A model generated the notes under the pieces. The model saw nothing but the letters and a program-made list of their open reading frames with translations. It was not told where the DNA came from and searched no databases. Both the position numbers and the translations under genes were made by a program. Positions 11,423 through 19,977 of a DNA stretch of 64,000 nucleotides are shown piece by piece; the first letter of the stretch is position 1, and the number at the start of each line of letters is the position of its first letter. This DNA comes from an uncultured Eubacteriales bacterium. Its GTDB lineage: Bacteria; Bacillota; Clostridia; Lachnospirales; Lachnospiraceae. The DNA is taken from contig CASDVE010000011.1 in assembly GCA_949284175.1 (NCBI GenBank), positions 83,198-147,197 of the forward strand. Direction: 5' to 3'.

Positions 11423-11459
11423 AGTATGATAAATAATAAGATCAAAAAATAATCATACT
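11423..11459 (+). promoter_or_regulatory. Inverted repeat between cas8c and cas7
   Basis: AGTATGAT (11423-11430) is complementary to ATCATACT (11452-11459). It lies in a 99-bp AT-rich gap, while most neighbouring cas genes overlap or nearly touch. It may stabilise or separate the cas7 message, since Cas7 is needed in several copies per complex. Inference only. Confidence 0.35.
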
Positions 11460-11501
11460 GTTTCATAGTTTATTATTAAAAAATTTTAGGAGGAAAAAGA
11501 A

Positions 11502-12359
11502 ATGGGAAAATTTACAAACAAGATTGATTTTGCAGTATTAGTGACGGTGGAAAAAGCGAATCCAAATGGAGATCCGCTATCCGAGAATCGACCAAGAGAA
11601 GACTTCAACGGTCATGGTGAAATTTCTGATGTTTGTATCAAAAGAAAGATTAGAAACCGCTTGCAAGATATGGGAGAAGATATTTTTGTACAATCAAATG
11701 ATCGAGCTGATGATGGGTTTAAAAGTTTAAGTGAAAGAGCAAAAAACTATGAGCCATTGCAAAAAGCCTTAAAAGCGAAGGATGAAGAAGAGGCAAGAAA
11801 AGTCGTTTGTGAAAAATGGATGGATGTTCGTACTTTTGGACAAGTGTTTGCCTTTAAAGGGGATAAGTCCTCTAGTGTTTCTTTAGGAGTTCGTGGGCCG
11901 GTATCCATTCAAACGGCTACGAGCGTATCTCCAGTGGATATTGTTAGTATGCAAATTACAAAGAGCGTAAATAGTGAGCCAGCTGATAAAAAATCATCTG
12001 ATACAATGGGAATGAAACACAGAGTGGATTTTGGTTTATATGTAATCAAAGGAAGTATTAATCATCAATTGGCGGAAAAAACAGGGTTTACAGATGAGGA
12101 TGCAGAAAAAATAAAAGAGGCGCTTAAGACTTTATTTAATAATGATGCTTCTGCGGCAAGACCAGAGGGAAGTATGGAAGTAAGACAAGTATATTGGTGG
12201 AAACATAATTGTCCAACGGGTCAGTATGCTTCTGCCAAGGTGCATAGAAGTTTAAAAATAACAGAATTGAAAAATGAGCCAAAATGTTTTGAAGATTATA
12301 AGATTGAAATAGAACCATTAGAGGGACTTGTGGCAGAAGAATGTATCAAGAATCAGTAA
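11502..12359 (+). CDS. cas7c: Cas7c (Csd2), Cascade backbone protein
   Basis: A 285-residue Csd2/Cas7 protein that polymerises along the crRNA spacer to form the Cascade backbone. The N-terminal KANPNGDPLSENRPR followed by SDVCIKRKIRNRL is the family signature, and the C-terminal VHRSLKITEL is also typical. The start ATG follows AGGAGG with good spacing. Cas4 starts 23 bp downstream. Confidence 0.96.
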   Translation: MGKFTNKIDFAVLVTVEKANPNGDPLSENRPREDFNGHGEISDVCIKRKIRNRLQDMGEDIFVQSNDRADDGFKSLSERAKNYEPLQKALKAKDEEEARKVVCEKWMDVRTFGQVFAFKGDKSSSVSLGVRGPVSIQTATSVSPVDIVSMQITKSVNSEPADKKSSDTMGMKHRVDFGLYVIKGSINHQLAEKTGFTDEDAEKIKEALKTLFNNDASAARPEGSMEVRQVYWWKHNCPTGQYASAKVHRSLKITELKNEPKCFEDYKIEIEPLEGLVAEECIKNQ

Positions 12360-12382
12360 GTACATAAAGTGGGTGTAGATAT

Positions 12383-13063
12383 ATGGAAGAATATTATTTA
12401 GAAGATGATTACTTAATGTTATCGGGATTACAGCATTTTACCTATTGCCGAAGACAATGGGCATTGATTCATGTAGAGCAACAGTGGCAAGAAAATTTTC
12501 AAACAGTTTCAGGTGAAATTTTTCATGAACGGACACATGATTCGACTATCCATGAAGTGAGAAAGGGAACCATCATAACACGTGGAATGAAAATTGAATC
12601 TAAAACAATGGGATTAAGTGGTAATTGTGATGTTGTGGAATTCCACTTAGATAAAGAAGGAATTCCGATTCGAGGATTGGGAAAAGAAGGAGAAAAATAC
12701 CGCGTAGTACCTATCGAATATAAAAAAGGAAAACCAAAGGAACATGAAGCGGATGTCATTCAACTTTGTGCACAAGCCATGTGTTTAGAAGAAATGTTAT
12801 TATGTGAAATATCGTATGGATATTTATATTATGGGGAAACAAAGAGAAGAACAGAGGTTGAATTTACTGATGAATTAAAAGAACGAGTCCGTTCCTATGC
12901 AAAAGAAATGCATCAATATTATAAAAGAGGATACACACCAAAAGTTCGTGTGCATAAAGGGTGTCGATCTTGTTCTTTAAAGGACATTTGTCTTCCAAAA
13001 CTAAATAAAAATTTATCTGTTGAACAGTATATGAAACGGTTTATGGAGGGGGAAGAAAAATGA
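12383..13063 (+). CDS. cas4: Cas4, adaptation nuclease
   Basis: A 226-residue RecB-like nuclease of the Cas4 family, which trims prespacers and enforces the PAM during spacer acquisition. It has the four cysteines of the iron-sulfur cluster (C22 in FTYCRRQW and a C-terminal CRSCSLKDIC cluster) and the nuclease core with PIEYKKGK carrying the Glu-x-Lys pair. Its stop overlaps the cas1 start (ATGA), as usual for the Cas4-Cas1-Cas2 unit. Confidence 0.95.
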   Translation: MEEYYLEDDYLMLSGLQHFTYCRRQWALIHVEQQWQENFQTVSGEIFHERTHDSTIHEVRKGTIITRGMKIESKTMGLSGNCDVVEFHLDKEGIPIRGLGKEGEKYRVVPIEYKKGKPKEHEADVIQLCAQAMCLEEMLLCEISYGYLYYGETKRRTEVEFTDELKERVRSYAKEMHQYYKRGYTPKVRVHKGCRSCSLKDICLPKLNKNLSVEQYMKRFMEGEEK

Positions 13064-14091
13064 AGAAAATAGGAAATACGATGTATGTTAACACACCAAA
13101 TAGTTATTTGAGCTTAGATGGAGAAAATATTATCTTATCACAAAAGGATCAAGATGATCGAAGATATCCATTACATAATTTAGAAGGAATAGTAACATTT
13201 GGATATGCGGGGGCGAGTCCTGCTCTAATGGGATATTGTGCAGAAAAAGGAATTAATCTAACGTTTATGACATCACATGGTAGATTTCTAGCACGAGTAG
13301 TAGGAGAAAAGTATGGAAATGTATTATTACGAAAAGAACAATACCGAATTTCAGATAGTGAAGAGAAGAGTTTATTTGTTTCTAAAAATATGATCATCGG
13401 AAAAATCTATAATTCAAAAAGTGTTGTAGATAGAGCATGTAGAGATTATCCATTGAGAATTGATGTAGAAAGATTAAAGAAAACTTCACAAAATTTAAAA
13501 AATGCTACTAAATTTGCTAGGGAAGCTAATAGTTTAGAACAATTATTGGGATTTGAAGGAGAAGCTGCTACACAATATTTTGGTGTTTTTGATGATTTAA
13601 TTTTACAACAAAAAGAAACATTCAAATTTTCTGGAAGAAATAAAAGACCACCTCTTGATGCGGTAAATGCACTTTTATCTTTTTCCTATTCCTTGTTGGC
13701 AAAGGAAGTTAGCGCTGCTTTGGAAGCAGTTGGGCTAGATCCTTATGTTGGATTTTTACATCGAGATAGACCAGGTAGAACCTCTTTGGCATTAGATTTG
13801 ATGGAAGAACTTAGAGCTCCATTTGCAGATCGCTTTGTATTATCTCTTATTAATAAAAAAATGGTTAATATAAAGGGATTTACGACAATGGAAAATGGGG
13901 CTGTAATAATGGATGAAGATACTAGAAAAGATGTTTTAAGGGCATGGCAAGAAAAAAAGAAAGATGAAATAAAACATCCATTTTTGGAAGAAAAAATGGA
14001 ATGGGGATTAATACCACATGTACAAGCAATGTTATTAGCACGATATATAAGAGGAGATTTGGATAATTATCCACCATTTCTATGGAAATAA
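13060..14091 (+). CDS. cas1: Cas1, CRISPR integrase (type I-C)
   Basis: A 343-residue Cas1 integrase. The N-terminal MYVNTPNSYLSLDGENI is characteristic of Cas1c. The metal-binding residues are visible in FEGEAATQYF (Glu), FLHRDRPGRTSLALDLMEE (His, then Asp/Glu). Together with Cas2 it inserts new spacers at the leader end of arrays. Translationally coupled to cas4 by a 4-base overlap. No disruption is seen, so the adaptation module looks functional. Confidence 0.97.
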   Translation: MKKIGNTMYVNTPNSYLSLDGENIILSQKDQDDRRYPLHNLEGIVTFGYAGASPALMGYCAEKGINLTFMTSHGRFLARVVGEKYGNVLLRKEQYRISDSEEKSLFVSKNMIIGKIYNSKSVVDRACRDYPLRIDVERLKKTSQNLKNATKFAREANSLEQLLGFEGEAATQYFGVFDDLILQQKETFKFSGRNKRPPLDAVNALLSFSYSLLAKEVSAALEAVGLDPYVGFLHRDRPGRTSLALDLMEELRAPFADRFVLSLINKKMVNIKGFTTMENGAVIMDEDTRKDVLRAWQEKKKDEIKHPFLEEKMEWGLIPHVQAMLLARYIRGDLDNYPPFLWK

Positions 14092-14130
14092 AGATGAAAA
14101 TGAATTATGATAATAGTAAGGTGATAGGAT

Positions 14131-14421
14131 ATGATGGTATTGATTACTTATGATGTAAATACACAAACGGCAGAAGGCAGAAAAAGATTAAGAAAAGTTG
14201 CCAAAGAGTGTGTTAACTATGGGCAGAGAGTTCAAAATTCGGTGTTTGAATGTGTCATGGATTCTGCAAAATGTTTAGAAGTAAAGCATAAATTGGAGGG
14301 GATTATAGATAAAGAATCAGACAGCCTTAGATTTTATTATTTAGGAAATAACTATAAGAATAAGGTAGAACATATAGGAGCAAAAGAAACATTTGATTTA
14401 GAAGGTGTGCTTATTTTTTAA
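14131..14421 (+). CDS. cas2: Cas2, CRISPR adaptation protein
   Basis: A 96-residue Cas2 of the I-C type. VLITYDVNT carries the conserved Asp at residue 8, and the C-terminal strand (FDLEGVLIF) is the part that docks on Cas1. Two adjacent ATG codons are available; a start one codon later would make no practical difference. It is the last cas gene, 200 bp before array 2. Confidence 0.95.
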   Translation: MMVLITYDVNTQTAEGRKRLRKVAKECVNYGQRVQNSVFECVMDSAKCLEVKHKLEGIIDKESDSLRFYYLGNNYKNKVEHIGAKETFDLEGVLIF

Positions 14422-14621
14422 AAAATAAAATTTAAAAGATAAATTAATTTTGTGCGAACCTAAAATAAACATAAAAAGGCAGAGAGGTTCGCACAAAAAA
14501 AGTGCACAAAAATAAAATAAAAATTGAAAAAGTAAAAGAAAGAATATATTTAAAAAAATAAAAATATACGAAATGTATAAAAAAAGAGCAATATAATCAA
14601 GAAATATGGTATAATATTGCT
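14422..14621 (+). promoter_or_regulatory. Leader of CRISPR array 2
   Basis: AT-rich stretch between cas2 and the first repeat. It contains an 11-bp inverted repeat, TGTGCGAACCT (14451-14461) and AGGTTCGCACA (14485-14495), and a -10-like TATAAT (14610-14615) placed so that transcription would begin close to the first repeat at 14622. No good -35 is seen. Function as promoter and spacer integration site is inferred from position. Confidence 0.75.
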
Positions 14622-17600
14622 GTCGAGATCCTTATGGATCTCGTGGATCTAAATCAAAGCTGGGTGAATATGAAATGGATATGATTAATGTCGAGATCCT
14701 TATGGATCTCGTGGATCTAAATAAATGAGTAGCTATCATTAAATCATCATCTTTAGTCGAGATCCTTATGGATCTCGTGGATCTAAATATTTATTATAGT
14801 CAAAGTATACCATGTTTATAATGTCGAGATCCTTATGGATCTCGTGGATCTAAATGTATTGGGAGAAGAGTCTTATATGATCGTAGAAAGTCGAGATCCT
14901 TATGGATCTCGTGGATCTAAATAAAAAACAATAGAAACTGTACTGTGAGTGCAGTTGTCGAGATCCTTATGGATCTCGTGGATCTAAATAAGAAAAACTT
15001 GGTTGGAAAGATAGAATGTATCAGTCGAGATCCTTATGGATCTCGTGGATCTAAATCACAGATAATATGCTTGTAAAGGCACAGGCATTGGATGTCGAGA
15101 TCCTTATGGATCTCGTGGATCTAAATTTTGCTGACAATACATTTGTTGATGGCTTAACTCGTCGAGATCCTTATGGATCTCGTGGATCTAAATCAGAGGT
15201 ACTTGCTATTAAGGACACTGTGGACAAGCGTCGAGATCCTTATGGATCTCGTGGATCTAAATTTTGCTTATCTAGGCAAGTTATCCACCAGCCAACGTCG
15301 AGATCCTTATGGATCTCGTGGATCTAAATAAAGTATGGGACCTCTGGAGGAGCAGAAAATCGATTGTCGAGATCCTTATGGATCTCGTGGATCTAAATAA
15401 GTACAACACGCCACTAACGGGAAGACTGGAAGGTCGAGATCCTTATGGATCTCGTGGATCTAAATAATGCGGTCGATAGCTTAGTCAATGACGCAACAGT
15501 CGAGATCCTTATGGATCTCGTGGATCTAAATTGTGCGAACTTTATGCACTATTAATCTCCCAGGAACAGTCGAGATCCTTATGGATCTCGTGGATCTAAA
15601 TGAGGTGGTCGAGAAAAAAGAAAATAAACTGGATACGGTCGAGATCCTTATGGATCTCGTGGATCTAAATTGCTTTCCATTATTGAAACTTCTTCTTTTT
15701 CTAGTCGAGATCCTTATGGATCTCGTGGATCTAAATATTCCGACCCTAGTTTAGACAAGCATTATGCCGTGTCGAGATCCTTATGGATCTCGTGGATCTA
15801 AATATTGTTGATGATGATTTTTGCAATTTGTATAACAGTCGAGATCCTTATGGATCTCGTGGATCTAAATATCGGCATTATCATCTAATGCTTGTTGTAC
15901 TTCCGTCGAGATCCTTATGGATCTCGTGGATCTAAATTGATAATATGTAGATATAATCAAGTTAATAAGAGCGTCGAGATCCTTATGGATCTCGTGGATC
16001 TAAATCTTTTGTTTTCAATGTCTTATGCAAAGTCAATTTGTCGAGATCCTTATGGATCTCGTGGATCTAAATAATCTATTATAATTTCTAATAAACTGAC
16101 TAAAATCGTCGAGATCCTTATGGATCTCGTGGATCTAAATTACAAAATCTATTAAATTCCTTTATAACTAACCGTCGAGATCCTTATGGATCTCGTGGAT
16201 CTAAATCCCTTTTGGTAAATTGAATATACATCTATCATAGTGTCGAGATCCTTATGGATCTCGTGGATCTAAATTAAAATTATTGGTAATAAATCAGTGT
16301 CATCTTCTGGTCGAGATCCTTATGGATCTCGTGGATCTAAATTTGCAATAAAGAAAGTAATATAGGAAAAAATAAAGGTCGAGATCCTTATGGATCTCGT
16401 GGATCTAAATTGAAAATGAAACGGAGTTAGAAATTGAAGACTTTGTCGAGATCCTTATGGATCTCGTGGATCTAAATTCCTTTCTGTTGTGGTTGAGCTA
16501 TGTGTTTTAGTGCGTCGAGATCCTTATGGATCTCGTGGATCTAAATAATAGAAGATATTAATTAGTATTTAGAGTATGAAAGTCGAGATCCTTATGGATC
16601 TCGTGGATCTAAATAAATTGTCTTATTTTTATAATATCGACTTTACTTTTGTCGAGATCCTTATGGATCTCGTGGATCTAAATATCGAGTTTTAACATAT
16701 TATAATAACCCGGTGTACGTCGAGATCCTTATGGATCTCGTGGATCTAAATTAACGTCATTGACGATGAAGATCTACACTTATTCGTCGAGATCCTTATG
16801 GATCTCGTGGATCTAAATGATTAGATGTTATAAAAGGGGGGAGGCAGAAGATGTCGAGATCCTTATGGATCTCGTGGATCTAAATAGAACAAAAGAGGAA
16901 GAAAGAATATAACAAGGGCGTCGAGATCCTTATGGATCTCGTGGATCTAAATTCCTTCCTCTACTACCTCTTTTACTGTATCCTCTGTCGAGATCCTTAT
17001 GGATCTCGTGGATCTAAATAAAGACAGTGGAAGAGAACACCAATACCAATTTTCGTCGAGATCCTTATGGATCTCGTGGATCTAAATGTGTTTGAAAGAT
17101 AATATTGTAAATGAATATCTTTGTCGAGATCCTTATGGATCTCGTGGATCTAAATCTCCTTGTATCTGGTATGTTTATAGTTTCTTTTCGTCGAGATCCT
17201 TATGGATCTCGTGGATCTAAATATTTATACGTGTTTCTATTTGATCTAACATATATGGTCGAGATCCTTATGGATCTCGTGGATCTAAATATGTAAAATA
17301 CCTCCTATTTTTATGTGAAAAATATGTCGAGATCCTTATGGATCTCGTGGATCTAAATAACTGGCATACATGGGAATATGATGACAGTGAAACGTCGAGA
17401 TCCTTATGGATCTCGTGGATCTAAATTGTAAAAGAAGGAACTGCTATTTATAATTTATTAAAGTCGAGATCCTTATGGATCTCGTGGATCTAAATCAGAA
17501 GATATACAAGAGCAGTTACCATTTAATTAGTCGAGATCCTTATGGATCTCGTGGATCTAAATGAGAGTGAGAGTGACAAAACCATGCTGTATATCGCGTC

Positions 17601-17899
17601 GAGATCCTTATGGATCTCGTGGATCTAAATCATAATCCATCCGCCAAGTAGGATTATATTGATCGTCGAGATCCTTATGGATCTCGTGGATCTAAATTTG
17701 AATATTTCCTTGTATTTGCTAGCAATTTGAGTCGAGATCCTTATGGATCTCGTGGATCTAAATCAGAGGTAATGGAGGTTTAAGGGGGCGATTTTAGTGT
17801 CGAGATCCTTATGGATCTCGTGGATCTAAATTTATGATGAGGGTGTTTTTGAAATCCGGACAGTAGGTCGAGATCCTTATGGATCTCGTGGATCTAAAT
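14622..17899 (+). CRISPR. CRISPR array 2 (type I-C)
   Basis: I counted 49 copies of the same 33-bp repeat as array 1 (first 14622-14654, last 17867-17899), with 48 spacers of about 33-37 bp. Orientation is the same as array 1, with the leader immediately upstream and downstream of cas2. Unlike array 1, the last repeat is intact, and the sequence then runs into transposon-like DNA, so the old end may have been cut off. Confidence 0.98.
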
Positions 17900-17973
17900 T
17901 CTATCTCCCATTTATCACCCCAACATTTATTATAGAACCACTTAAAAAAAGTCTAGCTGTTGGTGTAAAATTA

Positions 17974-18485
17974 ATGTATGATCAAAAACATTAACTTATA
18001 AAAGAATTATATTCAAATGAGGAAGAATATCAATTAAAACTTCCATTAAATCTTGAAACAATGATTCTATAAGATGATTCTGTACAATTATTAAGTCAGT
18101 TTGTGGAGGCAATGGAGTTGACTGACTTATATTCTACCTATCAAAGAATAAATTCAGTATTGCCAAGAATACTTCTGAAACTTGTACTCTACTCTTATAT
18201 GAAGAATGACCATGCCACATTTGCTCGATTCAGAAGCATTCATTTCGCACCATGTGCTAAGTGGATCCTTGCACAAATGTCCAATACTTTGTTTGAGCTT
18301 GGAGAAATCTCAGGGAAGACTCTTTTTCTTGATGAAACCAAAATCGAAGTCAATGGGAATAAATATACGTTTGTTTGGAAAAAAGCAGTTGCTAAAAATT
18401 AAGCAAAACTGTTTAACAAAATCACAGTTCTGATTGCCAAGTGCAAACAGATTTATGATATAAAAACCCCCATGGCAATACTATA
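17974..18485 (+). pseudogene. IS1182-family transposase remnant
   Basis: One reading frame resembles the N-terminal part of IS1182-like DDE transposases (EEYQLKLPLNLE, DDSVQLLSQFVEAMEL, FAPCAKWILAQMSN, LFLDETKIEVNGNKYTFVWK). It is broken by in-frame stop codons at 17992, 18070 and 18400. The step from SYMKND to HATFARF suggests an in-frame deletion of about 30 residues relative to the family. Homology seems to continue to about 18485 (AKLFNKITVLIAKCKQIYD). The catalytic C-terminal part is missing. It begins 75 bp after the last repeat of array 2. Confidence 0.75.
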
Positions 18486-18733
18486 AAAATGAAATATGTA
18501 AAGAAGCTACGAAAAAAAACTATACGCTTTAAAGGAAACAGAAAACGTTTCTTTTGTCCATGACATTATGGAGTGTTACGCAGTAGAGATTGATTTTCCA
18601 TTGATTTATGCGGCTTCTCAGACGAAATAAGAGTTATAGGTAATGATTTGGTATTCATACTCTCAAAAATGGCGTTCTACTGTGTAACAGTTTTTAAGTT
18701 GCTTTCGTTGTCATTTACTATGCAGATATGCCA
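18486..18733. other. Intergenic, no gene recognised
   Basis: AT-rich sequence with short broken frames; probably transposon debris. I see no coherent gene. Confidence 0.4.
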
Positions 18734-18742
18734 TGCTATAAT
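18734..18742 (+). promoter_or_regulatory. Extended -10 promoter element
   Basis: TGCTATAAT fits the extended -10 consensus TGnTATAAT, 38 bases upstream of the broken nuclease gene's start codon. There is no well-spaced -35. Confidence 0.4.
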
Positions 18743-18780
18743 AAAAACAAATTTGGATAGTTTGAGAGGAGAAAATTATA

Positions 18781-19369
18781 TGGCAAATATAGAATATATA
18801 CAAAGAGATTACTTTTAAGAATTGTTTGGTATGTGGTCAGGCTATGTATTGGACTTTTCTAACCGAACATTTCAAGAATTTATTTATGAGAAAATACACC
18901 TTGATATATATGTTAAATATCAAGCCACTCTGATACGCCGCAGTCAAGAGGTTTTGCATTTGAAAAATATTTAAGAAAGTTATTTGAAGTATACAGTTTA
19001 GAGCCACGAAGTAGTTTTAAAATAGTTGGTGAACAAATTGATGGAAGTTTTATTTTGCACAATGAAGTTTATTTACTAGAAGCAAAATGGACAAACAAAA
19101 AAGTTGACAAAGGAGACTTAGTTATTTTTAATGAAAAAGTTTCTTCAAAGTCGGGATTTACAAGAGGATTGTTCATTAGCTTTTCTGGCTTTTCTGATGA
19201 AGCATTAGCTACATTCGCAAATGGCAGAACTGTCAATATAGTCTTAATGACAGTACAAGAATTAGCAATAGCGTTAAGTCGTAAACTTGATTTTACAAAA
19301 ATATTGTCAGCTAAAGTTAGAGCATTAGCTGAAGAAGGGGGTTTTAATAAATCCATTTTTAGTCTATAA
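18781..19369 (+). pseudogene. Broken defence gene: AbiJ-like N-terminus plus PD-(D/E)XK nuclease
   Basis: The first part encodes FGMWSGYVLDFSNRTFQEF, an N-terminal motif shared by a family of abortive-infection/restriction proteins, but it has a stop codon at 18817-18819. Around 18930 the frame changes. A second frame then encodes QSRGFAFEKYLRKLFE, VGEQIDGSF and VYLLEAKW, the core of a PD-(D/E)XK nuclease with the Glu-x-Lys pair. The middle region expected between the two domains is missing, which implies an internal deletion with frameshift. AGAGGAG precedes the ATG at 18781. It is next to the CRISPR locus, fitting a defence island. Confidence 0.7.
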
Positions 19370-19504
19370 AATATGGAGGCCTATCATATAAAATGGTAAG
19401 TTCTCCGTATACATTTGTAGACCTGTCTTTCAGTGTTAGTGATAAGTTGTTGTGAATACTTCCTTATCAGCGAAAAACTAAGGAAAATAAGGAGTTTTAG
19501 ATAT

Positions 19505-19969
19505 ATGATTAAAATATTATTCATCTGCCACGGCAACATCTGCCGTTCGCCAATGGCCGAATTTGTTATGAAGGATCTCGTTTCAAAACGTGGTCTTAGC
19601 GATGATTTTTTCATCGCATCTGCGGCAACCAGCCGTGAAGAAATTGGCAATCCCGTCCATCATGGAACGAGAAATAAATTAGCACAATATGGAATTTCCA
19701 CAAAGGGAAAATATGCCATTCAGCTGACAAAAGAGGATTATCAAGCGTATGATTATTTAATCGGAATGGAGCAATGGAATATTAGAAATATACTAAAGAT
19801 TATTGGTAGCGATCCAAAACATAAAGTGTATCGTTTATTGGACTTTACTGACAATCCAAAGGATATTGATGATCCGTGGTATACAGGAGATTTTGATAAA
19901 ACATATGAAGATGTGTTAAAGGGTTGTACAGCATTGCTTGAAAGAATATGTGATGAGAAAAGGAAATAA
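19505..19969 (+). CDS. Low-molecular-weight protein tyrosine phosphatase
   Basis: A 154-residue phosphatase. The P-loop CHGNICRS (C8 to R14, CX5R-S) and the catalytic-acid loop DDPW near the C-terminus are both present. The chosen ATG at 19505 gives the canonical N-terminus MIKILFICHGN and lies behind AAGGAG; an earlier in-frame start would add 24 unrelated residues. It is followed after 8 bp by recG, so the two are probably cotranscribed. Confidence 0.9.
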   Translation: MIKILFICHGNICRSPMAEFVMKDLVSKRGLSDDFFIASAATSREEIGNPVHHGTRNKLAQYGISTKGKYAIQLTKEDYQAYDYLIGMEQWNIRNILKIIGSDPKHKVYRLLDFTDNPKDIDDPWYTGDFDKTYEDVLKGCTALLERICDEKRK

Positions 19970-19977
19970 AGGTTATT

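Noticed and set aside
6123..14421. Missing cas6 as a sign of a defective system
   Set aside because: Type I-C systems use Cas5c for pre-crRNA cleavage, so the gene set is complete.
15532..15568. TGTGCGAAC in an array 2 spacer resembling the leader motif
   Set aside because: Only the first nine bases match, with no inverted partner; chance similarity.
19433..19504. Longer N-terminus for the tyrosine phosphatase
   Set aside because: The P-loop family begins at MIKILFICHGN, and a good ribosome binding site precedes 19505.
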